DNA of 64,000 bases. It comes from Paenibacillus ihumii. Lineage in GTDB: Bacteria; Bacillota; Bacilli; Paenibacillales; Paenibacillaceae. Positions 53,641 to 62,773 of this stretch are shown in pieces. Made by a program: the position numbers and the translations under genes. Below the pieces are notes generated by a model, which was not told the DNA's origin, searched no databases, and was given only the letters and a program-made list of their open reading frames with translations. The stretch spans positions 3,038,117-3,102,116 of the forward strand of contig NZ_LN884299.1 of the NCBI RefSeq assembly GCF_001403875.1, given 5' to 3'. Position 1 is the stretch's first letter. Each line of letters opens with the position of its first letter.

Positions 53641-53883
53641 TTTCGATCCAATGCTGATGCGGTACTGAGGCGGTACTATGGCAGTGTCGATCCAAGGCTG
53701 AAGCGGTTTCGAGACTGTAGTCGCCAGAGCTGGCAAGGCTGCTCAAAAGGATGCTGGATACAATTCCTACGACCTCGAGGATGACTAGAGAAGATGTTGA
53801 AGAAGACGCCTTCTAACGACCGCCGTCATGCCCCCCCACCCCGCGCAGCTGGGAGCTGCACGCTAGAGAAGGTGTAAAAGAGG

Positions 53884-54020
53884 ACTGGAGAGGGTGTTGG
53901 AGAGGGTGTTGGAGAGGGTGTTGGAGAGGGTGTTGGAGAGGGTGTTGGAGAGGGTGTTGGAGAGGGTGTTGGAGAGGGTGTTGGAGAGGGTGTTGGAGAG
54001 GGTGTTGGAGAGGGTGCTGG
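53884..54020 (+). repeat. 12-bp minisatellite TGGAGAGGGTGT
   Basis: About eleven consecutive 12-bp units, then degenerate units (gctgggctgggtacc and similar) to about 54068. Because 12 is a multiple of three, a frame stays open and reads (VLER)n; no RBS or flanking protein supports it. Confidence 0.9.
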
Positions 54021-54204
54021 GCTGGGTACCGGGCTGGGTGCCGGAGTGGGTGTCCGAGAGGGTGACGGGGGGATGCCCCTCCTAAATTGCGGATAAGAGT
54101 GCTTTCGCTCTTATGAAGGCTTCAAGAACCCAGGCTTCTGACGGTAGCTCAAGATACGGCACCTGGCAGCAGCGCAAAGAGGGGCTTTCCCAACGTAAAT
54201 TCTA

Positions 54205-54972
54205 CGACCGGTTGCCCTTGATGTGACACACTCTCGGCCTCGGATCGCCCATGATGTAACCAAACATGCTCTCCACCTCCCGTTCTAGCTGAGCATGAAT
54301 CACAGGTTTCTCGTTCTAGTGAACATGAATCGCGGACTTCTCCATCTAGCCGAGCATGCATCGCAAAGACTTCTCGTTCTAAATGGAATCATAGTAGTTA
54401 GTTTATGCGGCAAAGCAAGGAAAGCAGATTTAAATGGATTTCATGTCGTTAGAAGAAGGGAACTAGCCATCTTGGGCGAGATTCTTGATTTTAGGTGCGT
54501 GAAATCCATCTAATCCATTGAACTATTCGTTGAGAACATAATTAGATACATGAAATCCATTTAGTGTTTGAGTTCGACAAGCAAACCTAAGCCGATGTTA
54601 GGCGGTAAAGATTACATGAATTCCATTTAGTGTATGAGTTCGATAGCTTATTTGAGTTCAATAGCTCAATCGAGTTCTATAGCTAATCCGAGTTCTATAG
54701 CTTATGTTCGAGTTCTATAGCTTATGTTCGAGTTCTATAGCTTATGTTCGAGTTCGAAGTTCGATAGCTGCTGATATAGGATGAGCCAAAGTATGGGGTT
54801 CGGGCAAGGGAGAAATGAATTCAGCAAAAATGGATTCCGCATTCCGCAGAGGCGGATTTCCAGAAACGATTTCTGCAAAACGAATTCTGCAGAAACGAAT
54901 TCTGCAAAAACGGATAGGTTTCTAATAAAAAGGGGCGCCCCTCAGTCATCTATGACTTCTGGGACAGCCCCT
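54205..54972 (-). repeat. 0.8-kb non-coding dispersed element, copy B
   Basis: Reverse complement matches copy A in the same order: hairpin head (54972-54925), tctgcaaaacgaattc words, CTCGAACATAAGCTAT repeats (54770-54600), the 190-bp core (54565-54370) with about 85% identity by eye, and about two diverged 37-bp-type units (54300-54205). As at leuA, the head points to the preceding gene, here dnaE. Confidence 0.75.
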
Positions 54973-55220
54973 CTTCGGCTCATGGCTGATCGGCCGAGGC
55001 ATACGTGCTGTATGCAGCTTGTACGGCCTCACAACCTGTTTCTGACGGCTTTGGCCAGGCAGCCGACATAAAACTATTCATCGTATGAAGACGCACGCCT
55101 GAAGCCGCTAGGCCGTCCTGCCAGCGTCTCCAGGCCAGGCTTGCAGGCAACGGATCAGCTATACGCGTGTCTGCGCTTATTGACCACCGGTAACGCAGCT
55201 AATTTGCCAGCTCAAGGGCG

Positions 55221-58200
55221 CTACTTGATCTTAACCGTTCCGGCGCCGAGCATATCCTCCATCTCCTGGAACAGCTCCGGCGAAGGCTTGATGCTGTAGC
55301 GCTCGCTCAGCGCCAGCAGCTTCCCGCTGCTCTCATAATAGAGCACCGTAGCAACAGGGCCTGGGTGAAGCTGAAGCAGCGCCTTCAGCTTCTCCAGCAG
55401 GCGGGCGTTCTCCGCCGCCGCTGAAATCTTGATGAAGACGCGCTGCTCTGGCGTCTTCGCGGTGCGGCCGCCCGGCGTAGACGCGGCCGCCCTGGGGGGC
55501 TTGCTGCTGGACGGTGGCGCGCAGCGCCAGCAGGGCGCCCTTGGCGACCAACTCTCCGCTGCGCCGCCAGATCTCGGGGAAGAGCACAACCTCGCAGCGC
55601 TCGACCTGATCCTCCAGCTCCATGAAGGCCATTGCCTTGCCCTGCTTGGTCGTAATTGTCTTCACCGATACGACCATACCGGCAACCACAATCCTGCTGC
55701 CGTCGGGACTCTCCGCAAGATCCATCAGCCGCTCGATCCCTTCGCCGTCAAGCAGCTCATCGTAATCGTCCAGCGGATGGCCGGACAAATACAGGCCTAG
55801 CAGCTCGCGCTCCAGATCCAGCTGCTGCCCTGCGCTGAAGGGAGGAATGTCCGGATATTCGATGTCCCAGTTCGGGGTCTCCACAAAATCAAACAGCTGA
55901 ATCTGCAGATCCTCCCGCTCCTTCCGCCATTTCAGCGCCGCTTCCACCGTCTCGTCCAGCATGGCGAGCAGCTGGGCTCGGTGGCCCGGCAGCGAATCAA
56001 AAGCGCCGCCCTGAATCAGGGATTCAATAACGCGCTTGTTACAGGTGCGAAGATCGACCCGCCGGCAAAAATCCAGCAGGCTGTCGAAGGGCCGCTCCAG
56101 GCGCTCCCGCAAAATACTCTCCATCGCCTGGGTGCCGACGTTCTTGATCGCAGCCAGACCGAACCGGATCACGCCCTTTACCCCCGCTCCGGCGTCCGGA
56201 GAGGTCAATCCGGCGGTACTTCCAGACTCCGCCGCATCATAAGCTGCCCCTGTCTCCGCAGCAGCCAGCGGCTTGTCTGCCAGCGTGGCTTCCAGCGGGA
56301 TCCCCGCCATAGCCGCTTGCCGTGCCGCCTTCGCGTCGGTGCCTGCAACCAACCGCGGCGTAAACAAAATCCCGCTCTCGTTTACGTCCGGAGGCAATAC
56401 CGTAATGCCCATCCGGCGGCATTCGATTATATACTCGGCCACCTTGCGGTGGCTGCCCATGACGGCCGTCAGCATCGATGCCATGAAATGGACAGGATAA
56501 TGCGCCTTCAAGTAAGCCGTTTGAAAGGCCAGAACGCCGTAAGCCGCAGCATGCGCCCGGGGAAATCCGTAGTCGGCGAAGCGCACGATCATATCGTAGA
56601 CCGCGTTCGCATCCTCCGCTTGATATCCCTGCGCCATACTTCCTGCCACAAAGTGGCCCCGCTCTTCATCCAGCACCTCGCGCTTCTTCTTGGAGACGGC
56701 GCGGCGCAGCAGGTCGGCCTCACCGAGCGAAAAGCCGGCCATCTTCGAGGCAATCTGCATGATTTGTTCCTGATAAACAATAATGCCGTACGTGTCCTGC
56801 AGAATCGGAATCAAATCAGAATGCGGATATTCCACGGCAGTCTGCCCGTGCTTGCCTGCGATGAATTTCGGGATAAATTCCATCGGACCCGGCCGGTACA
56901 GGGCCAGCACGGAAATGATATCCTCGAACGTGGAGGGCTTCAAATCCTTGAGCACCCGCCGCATCCCCGCAGACTCCAGCTGGAACACGCCCGTCGTCTC
57001 TCCCCTGCCGAGCATTTCATACGTCTTCGGATCGTTATCCGGAATGCGGCGAAAATCGGGGACCTCCCCTTCCTGCTCGCGAATCCAGTTAAGACAGCGC
57101 TCGATAATCGAGAGCGTCCGCAGCCCCAAAAAGTCCATCTTAAGCAGCCCGATTGCTTCCAGATGCTCCATGGAGTACTGGGTGAGCGGCGTCCCTTCGC
57201 CGCCGGCCTGAAGCGGCACCGTATCCGTCAGCGGATCGCGCGAAATGACGACGCCGGCCGCATGGGTCGATGCATGGCGCGGCATCCCCTCCACCTTCCG
57301 GGCCATGTCCAGAAGACCCCGGACCCGCGGCTGGGATTCATAGAGCCCCTTCAGGTCGGGGCTTTCCCGAATCGCCCGGTCGATCGTCATGCCAAGGCTG
57401 CCGGGGATCAGCTTCGCCACTTTATCCACTTCGCCGAACGGAACATTCAGCACGCGCCCGACATCCCGCACTGCGGCGCGGGCGGCCATCGTTCCAAACG
57501 TGATGATTTGCGCTACATGCTCAGCGCCATATTTATCCGCGACATAAGCGATGACCTCATCCCGCCGCTCGTCGCTGAAGTCGATATCGATATCCGGCAT
57601 CGTTACCCGTTCAGGATTCAGGAACCGCTCAAACAGAAGATTGTATTTGATCGGATCGACGTCGGTAATCTTCAGCACGTAAGCCACGAGGCTGCCCGCC
57701 GAGGAGCCGCGTCCCGGTCCGGTCGCGATGCCCTGCCTGTGAGCGTAGGCAATGAAATCCCAGACGATGAGGAAATAATCCGAGAAGCCCATGCTGCTGA
57801 TGACGCCCAATTCATATTGCAGCCGCTGATGAAGCTGCTCTCTCGAATGCTCCTGCCGCCAAAGATCCAGATGCCCGTATCTCTCCTCCAGCCCTTGCCC
57901 GCACAGGAAGGCCAGGTAAGCTTCCGCGGTCATCCCTTCCGGAATCGGCCGGTATGCGGGCAGTATATGCCGACCGAACTGGAGCTCTAGATTGCACTTG
58001 TCGGCAATGACCTTCGTATTGGCGATGGCTTCGGCAATATGCGGGAACAGCGCCGCCATTTCAGCCCCGCTTTTAAGATATAACTGGTCGGTTGGGATTT
58101 GCAGCCGCTCCTCATCCTCTACCGTCTTGCCTGTGCCGATGCAGATCAGCACATCCTGCACCTCGGCGTCCTCCTGGTTGAGATAATGCACATCATTGGT

Positions 58201-58806
58201 TGCCACCAATTGCACGCCCAGCTCCCGGGCGAGCTTGATCAGCTCAGGGAGCACCTTTTTTTGCTCCGGAATGCCGTGATCCTGAAGCTCGATATAGAAG
58301 TCCTCGCCAAATACCGCCTGGTAGCGCTCGGCGGCCTTCCGGGCCTCGTTATACCTGCCGTGGAGCAGATGGTGCGGCACCTCCCCGCCGAGACAGGCGC
58401 TCAGACACACCAAGCCCTCGCTATGCTGCTCCAGCGCCTCCCAATCGATCCGCGGCTTGTAGTGGAAGCCCTCCAGATGGCCAATCGAGGTCAGCTTCAT
58501 AAGATTCCGGTACCCCGCTTCATTCTTCACCAGCAGGATCAAGTGATGGATCGGCTGATCCTTCCGGGTTCCCCGCTCCTTCCGCGAGCCGGCCGTGAAA
58601 TACACTTCGCAGCCAAGAATCGGCTTTATACCGTTTGCCTTGCAATATTTATAAAAAGGAACCGCCCCGTACATGACTCCGTGATCGGTCAGCGCCAGCG
58701 CCTTCATCCCGAAGCCCGCCGCCTTGGCTACCAAATCCTGAAGTCTGGCGGCGCCATCCAGCAGGCTGTACTCGCTATGCACGTGCAGATGAACAAATTC
58801 GTCCAT
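55221..58806 (-). CDS. dnaE: DNA polymerase III alpha subunit DnaE, apparent frameshift
   Basis: Replicative polymerase. From the ATG at 58806 (GAAGGAG upstream): PHP domain HLHVHSEYSLLDGAARL, the catalytic PDIDIDFSDERRDEVI, GPGRGSSAGSLVAY, FPRAHAAAYGVLAFQTAYLKAHYP, and an OB-fold near residue 1000 (IVVAGMVVSVKTITTKQGKAMAF). The main frame reads past VQQQAPQGGRVYAG into nonsense and stops at 55333. The expected C-terminal end (KTPEQRVFIKISAAAENARLLEKL to the stop at 55221) is in the next frame. The switch lies between about 55460 and 55500, where a six-C run and GC-rich words occur. One base too many (or two missing) explains it. Confidence 0.92.
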
Positions 58807-58841
58807 GCGTCTCCTTCCTTTCCAAGACAATCCCCGTGATC

Positions 58842-58883
58842 AACATTCAACATTCAACATTCAACATTCAACATTCAACATTC
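58842..58883 (+). repeat. 7-bp microsatellite (AACATTC)6
   Basis: Six perfect AACATTC units between dnaE and the ytrH promoter, in the dnaE 5' region. Unit number could change by slippage. Confidence 0.95.
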
Positions 58884-58934
58884 AAGATAAACATCCTGTT
58901 TTAAATCAAGTAAACATCCTCTCAAAATATTTTA

Positions 58935-58964
58935 TCATATCGGGCTGAAAAGCGCCCATACAAT
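58935..58964 (+). promoter_or_regulatory. sigma-E promoter of ytrH-ytrI
   Basis: TCATATC (58935-58941) and CATACAAT (58957-58964) with a 15-bp spacer match the mother-cell sigma-E consensus KMATATT / CATACAHT at all but one base. Confidence 0.8.
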
Positions 58965-59038
58965 GGTAAAGAGGACAAGCGAACCGAAGCCGAATGGCCT
59001 GCAGAGGCAAGTCCAACGAAAGGGAGGAGTGTTGGAGC

Positions 59039-59371
59039 ATGAGCACGTTTCTGACCAAAGCGGTGATGGACTTCTTTATCGCTTTCGGCATCGTGCTGGG
59101 AGGGGCGATGGTTGGAGGGATTGGCGCCGTCATATCCCTGCAGCCGCCGACCCAGACGATGCTGGATGTGGCCGACCGGATCAAGATCTGGGCGCTCGCT
59201 GCCGCGGTAGGCGGGACGATCGATCCGATGCGGGTCATCGAGAGCAATTTTTTTGACGGCAACCTGTCGCCGGCGATCAAGCAGATTCTATATTTATTGT
59301 TCGCCTTCCTGGGAGCGCATATGGGATCTGAGCTGGTCCGGTGGGTATGCGGCGGAGGCGGCAGGGGATGA
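59039..59371 (+). CDS. ytrH: sporulation protein YtrH
   Basis: 110-aa membrane protein required for efficient sporulation in B. subtilis. Three hydrophobic helices: MDFFIAFGIVLGGAMVGGIGAVI, IWALAAAVGGTIDPMRVIES and IKQILYLLFAFLGAHMGSELV. The ATG at 59039 is nearest the GGAGG and keeps the family start MSTFLTKAVMDF. Its stop overlaps ytrI. Confidence 0.94.
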   Translation: MSTFLTKAVMDFFIAFGIVLGGAMVGGIGAVISLQPPTQTMLDVADRIKIWALAAAVGGTIDPMRVIESNFFDGNLSPAIKQILYLLFAFLGAHMGSELVRWVCGGGGRG

Positions 59372-59865
59372 GCCCATTTCGTCGCCCGACGATCGAGGGA
59401 TTCCGGCGGTTTATGCAGCTGACGGCGGTATTCGTGCTGGGGATGGTTACGGGCAGCATCGTATACAACATCATTTACCAGACAAGCTACAACACGCTGT
59501 GGATCCAGAACAAGGATCTGCAGATTCAGCTGTATCAAGCGGAGGAAGACAACAAGACGCTGAAGAAATACAATAAAAGATCAACCGTTATCAAGGAAGT
59601 GAAAATCCGGGTCGAGGATCGCGATCCGCCGCTCGATTCGCTTGCCGTCAAAGAGGTCGTGCGGCAGCTGCATGAGGAGCTGGAGGTGCTGCGCGGAAGA
59701 AGCATCTTCGAAATCGACTCGGACGGCAAGATGGCCCGGACCCTGCTGAACCGCAAAATCTACGCCGTCCGCGACAAAGAGTACAGCATCCAGATCAAAA
59801 CCATGCTGGTTAGCGAGGGAGTGCTGCAGATCTGGGTGGACATGCGGCCATATATCAGGGGCTGA
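59368..59865 (+). CDS. ytrI: sporulation protein YtrI
   Basis: 166-aa partner of YtrH. Basic N terminus, one helix (LTAVFVLGMVTGSIVYNII), then an extracytoplasmic coiled coil (LWIQNKDLQIQLYQAEEDNKTLKKY) and an alpha/beta tail. ATG overlaps the ytrH stop as ATGA, so translation is coupled. Confidence 0.92.
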   Translation: MSPFRRPTIEGFRRFMQLTAVFVLGMVTGSIVYNIIYQTSYNTLWIQNKDLQIQLYQAEEDNKTLKKYNKRSTVIKEVKIRVEDRDPPLDSLAVKEVVRQLHEELEVLRGRSIFEIDSDGKMARTLLNRKIYAVRDKEYSIQIKTMLVSEGVLQIWVDMRPYIRG

Positions 59866-59943
59866 CTTTTTGTCCGTATCCGATTACAATGAATATTGCC
59901 ATCATTTTAAGGCCAATCGCAAAAAAGGAGCTGTTTTCGTTCC

Positions 59944-60255
59944 ATGATCGAAAGTATTCAATACGTGTTGTATGCCGGACTGTTGATTTCATGCATTTTC
60001 TCCGTCTTCTTCAGCATCAAGTCCCGACGTTCCATAGATGGCAAGGCACGCGGCCTGGCCGCGGCAAGAATGAATATCAGCATGGGCTTCATGCTTCTGA
60101 TCCTTGCCTTTATCCAAATGTTCATCTTCAGCGGTTCGTCGATTCGCGTCGTGATCGGCGCCGTATTTATGGTGCTGGGAGCTTTTAATATTTTTGCCGG
60201 CATTCGCAATCACGGACTCTGGGCTCGTTATAATCCGGAATCCAATAAATCCTAG
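59944..60255 (+). CDS. ytpI: YtpI family membrane protein
   Basis: 103 aa with three helices (YVLYAGLLISCIFSVFFS, ISMGFMLLILAFIQMFIF, IGAVFMVLGAFNIFAGI). The same place near ytrI/ytoI as in Bacillus. RBS AAAAGGAG. Function unknown. Confidence 0.88.
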   Translation: MIESIQYVLYAGLLISCIFSVFFSIKSRRSIDGKARGLAAARMNISMGFMLLILAFIQMFIFSGSSIRVVIGAVFMVLGAFNIFAGIRNHGLWARYNPESNKS

Positions 60256-60279
60256 ACAAGCCTTGCAACATCCCCAAAA

Positions 60280-60324
60280 AAAGGACAATCCTGCGCTGAT
60301 TCAAGCATTCAGGAATTGTCCTTT
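60280..60324 (+). terminator. terminator after ytpI
   Basis: AAAGGACAATCCTG pairs with CAGGAATTGTCCTTT. Confidence 0.8.
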
Positions 60325-60443
60325 GCTGTTTGTAACGGCTGTCCAAGGCTTCTTCGCTGCCATTTGGCTCTATGAAGCGGGGCGTAGACGGTCGCTTGAT
60401 GTGACCCCTAATTTCTTATCCGCCTGACTAGCCGATGCCGGCA

Positions 60444-61781
60444 TCAGTCATGATCGATCGACTGCAGCGTCATGACCGCCTTGGAGACCAGCAGGTCCTG
60501 GTGGGTGATGACGATTTCCAGCTTGCATGCCCGGCGGCTCGTCTCCAGAACGACCGGCGTAATGACGACCGGGTTCTCGATCTGCACAGGCCGAACGAAA
60601 TAAGTCGTTAAATGATCCACGACATAGTCCCCGCCGCCGACATCCTTGGCTGCGATAAGGCCGGCCTGGGTCATAATCGAGGTCAAAACGCCGTGGGAGA
60701 TCGTCCCGATATCCGTCGACATCTGCGGCGTGATGATGCCATGGAAGAACAGACGCCCCTCCTCGTCCCGCTCCTCGACGAAGCCGTTCCACATCAAATG
60801 CTCGAACGTCTCGCCAAGCTGCGGTTCGTTGCGGGCATCCCGCATCGCCTGCAGCACCTCCTTGCGGGTGACGGAGGAGACCAGCTTCCGGTTGCGGTCG
60901 ATGACCGGCAGGAAGTCGATGCCTTCCCATACCATAATCTGCGCCGCCGAGGCGAGCGAGGTTTGCAGCCCGACCGTTATCGGATGGCGCACCATGCATT
61001 TCTCGATGTGATGGTCTCCGCCGCCGATTTCCTCGACATTCTTGCGGCTGACGATGCCGATAACCCGGTTCCACTCGTCCACGACCGGAAAATGCTGCAT
61101 CCCTGTTTCCAGGGACAGCTGGTCAAAATCCGAAATATTGCTGTTGACCTTTAGCATGTTAGGCCTTGGCTTGGCAGCAACGATGTCCTCGACCAGCATG
61201 ATCTTCTTCTTGATCAGCCGGTCGAACAGCGCCCGGTTAATCATTGAGGCGACGGTAAACGTATCATGCCTGGAGGAGATGATCGGCAGGCTCAGCCTGT
61301 CCGCGAGCGCCTTAACCTCCCGGCTCGTTCCGAACCCCCCGGTAATGAGCACCCCGGCCCCCAGCTCCAAAGCCAAGGAATGCGCGTCCTCCCGGTTCCC
61401 AACGATCAGCAGGCTCCCGGCATCGATATACCGGGCCATCGCGTCGATCTTCATCGCGCCGATCACATATTTGTGCAGCGTCTTATCCAGACCCTCGCCG
61501 CCGCCCAGCACATGCCCCTCGACAATCTCCACGACATCCCCGAAGGTCAGCTGATCCGAAATGTTGCGCGGCTTCTTCTCCACCCGTACGGTGCCGATCC
61601 GCTCCTTCGTGATGACAATGCCGAGATTCTCCGCTTCCTTTACCGCACGGTAGGCTGTCCCCTCGCTGACTCCCAAGCTGCGCGCCAATTTGCGGACCGA
61701 AATTTTTGTGCCGATCTTCAGTCCCTCGATATACTGTAGCAGTTGTTCGTGCTTTGTAATGCTCTCTTCATGCCCTTGCAA
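60444..61781 (-). CDS. ytoI: YtoI: HTH, DRTGG, CBS and thioesterase-fold regulator
   Basis: 445-aa multidomain protein. Winged HTH at 1-65 (ISVRKLARSLGVSEGTAYRAVKEAENLG), DRTGG domain about 75-185 (GAGVLITGGFGTSREVKALAD), two CBS motifs about 195-310 (FPVVDEWNRVIGIVSRKNVEEIGG, FLPVIDRNRKLVSSVTRKEVLQAM), and a 4HBT-like hot dog about 330-440 (ISHGVLTSIMTQAGLIAA). Probably a nucleotide- or CoA-sensing regulator; target unknown. Confidence 0.92.
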   Translation of the reverse strand: MQGHEESITKHEQLLQYIEGLKIGTKISVRKLARSLGVSEGTAYRAVKEAENLGIVITKERIGTVRVEKKPRNISDQLTFGDVVEIVEGHVLGGGEGLDKTLHKYVIGAMKIDAMARYIDAGSLLIVGNREDAHSLALELGAGVLITGGFGTSREVKALADRLSLPIISSRHDTFTVASMINRALFDRLIKKKIMLVEDIVAAKPRPNMLKVNSNISDFDQLSLETGMQHFPVVDEWNRVIGIVSRKNVEEIGGGDHHIEKCMVRHPITVGLQTSLASAAQIMVWEGIDFLPVIDRNRKLVSSVTRKEVLQAMRDARNEPQLGETFEHLMWNGFVEERDEEGRLFFHGIITPQMSTDIGTISHGVLTSIMTQAGLIAAKDVGGGDYVVDHLTTYFVRPVQIENPVVITPVVLETSRRACKLEIVITHQDLLVSKAVMTLQSIDHD

Positions 61782-61901
61782 CTGTTACACCCCCCGTTCA
61801 AATCTGTACTAATCTGTATCTATTATACATCTTTTTCGCTGGAATAAAAATGCTCCTGCAGCTTTGGATCGGAATGTGCAATTTATGGCTGCCGTGCATA
61901 C

Positions 61902-61948
61902 AAAAAGCCGCACCCTGCTGCCAGCATTGGCTGGCAGCAGGTGCGGCT
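61902..61948 (-). terminator. terminator after the 105-aa membrane gene
   Basis: AGCCGCACC-TGCTGCCAGC pairs with its complement over about 19 bp; the minus strand ends GGCTTTTTG. Confidence 0.85.
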
Positions 61949-61969
61949 GATTGAAAAATGAGCTTTCCT

Positions 61970-62287
61970 TTAGCCCTGCTTGCTCTCCATCGTCTTCTGC
62001 AGCCTGCCCTGCCACTCGCGCAGCTTGGCCCGGCGCACGGCTTCCAGAGCCCGCTGCTTCTCTTCACTAACACCAAGCAGAAAGTGCAAATGGGCGCCAA
62101 CGACCATAAAGGCAAAGGCCGCCCAAACGATACCGAAGACCGATACCCAGCCCGCGCCGGGGTCAAACGAAATGAGCGGCAAAGCATATACGAGCATGCC
62201 CAAGGCCAGAATCAGATAGACTGCGTGCTTCCATTTGTTCCGCTTTTTTTCCTTCTTGATTAAATGCAGCGCCTTCATTGTTTTCAT
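61970..62287 (-). CDS. two-helix membrane protein of unknown function
   Basis: 105 aa from the ATG at 62287, preceded by AAGGAG 9 bases away. Basic N terminus, helices YLILALGMLVYALPLISF and WVSVFGIVWAAFAFMVVGAHLHFLLGV, then a basic amphipathic tail (EEKQRALEAVRRAKLREWQGRL). Monocistronic. Family not recognised. Confidence 0.7.
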   Translation of the reverse strand: MKTMKALHLIKKEKKRNKWKHAVYLILALGMLVYALPLISFDPGAGWVSVFGIVWAAFAFMVVGAHLHFLLGVSEEKQRALEAVRRAKLREWQGRLQKTMESKQG

Positions 62288-62393
62288 AATCTGCAGCTCC
62301 TTCATACGAATCTATAAAATGAATCTATATTCTAGTCTATGAAGGAGACATGCTTAATATGAGACTTGGCCAAAAAAAGCGTAATAAGCCGGA

Positions 62394-62741
62394 TTAGGAG
62401 TGCTCCGGGCCATACAGATGCTGCAGACTGTCCGTAATGATTTTATTCACATCCTGGATGATTACGCTCAGGCGTTGCTCCGCATCAAACAGCCGGCGAA
62501 TGTTCAAATTCAGGCTCAATACTTCAAACAGCTTCTCCATTTTCTCCATTTCCTCGGCAGACGGCATATCGCCATTCATCATCCGCTGCTGCACTTCATT
62601 TTGCTGAAGTCGGAAATCATCCAGCATTCGTTTGCTTTCCGGATCAGCGTCCACCAGCTTCATAGCTGCCGTGATGTCGGCAACCTCCTGACTTTCTTTA
62701 AGCGCTTTAGCCAGTTCATGTGCTTTGTCATAAATGTTCAT
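62394..62741 (-). CDS. yheA: YheA/YlbF family protein
   Basis: 115-aa all-helical cytoplasmic protein: YDKAHELAKALKESQEVADITAAMKLVDADPESKRMLDDFR, with the family Q-x-x-x-Q-x-R-M and MEKMEKLFEVLSLN patterns. Related YlbF/YmcA proteins partner Y-complex RNA regulation; YheA's role is not settled. 32 bp after yheB, a pairing also seen in B. subtilis. Confidence 0.9.
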   Translation of the reverse strand: MNIYDKAHELAKALKESQEVADITAAMKLVDADPESKRMLDDFRLQQNEVQQRMMNGDMPSAEEMEKMEKLFEVLSLNLNIRRLFDAEQRLSVIIQDVNKIITDSLQHLYGPEHS

Positions 62742-62773
62742 TTAGTTATATCCTCCTAGTATAGAATGATCAG

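Larger units (their letters stand above)
53062..55220. other. 2.1-kb gene-free repeat region
   Basis: Holds an 11-bp minisatellite (53585-53640), a 12-bp minisatellite (53884-54020), a short hairpin (54093-54114) and copy B of the 0.8-kb element (54205-54972). Reading frames here are repeat artefacts. 54973-55220 shows no gene; it is the 3' side of dnaE. Confidence 0.7.

Noticed and set aside
53894..54085. 63-aa frame reading (VLER)n
   Set aside because: Arises because the 12-bp minisatellite is a multiple of three; no RBS or conserved flank.
55981..57990. 669-codon open frame antisense to dnaE
   Set aside because: Shadow of the GC-rich dnaE frame; His/Arg/Gln-rich nonsense composition.
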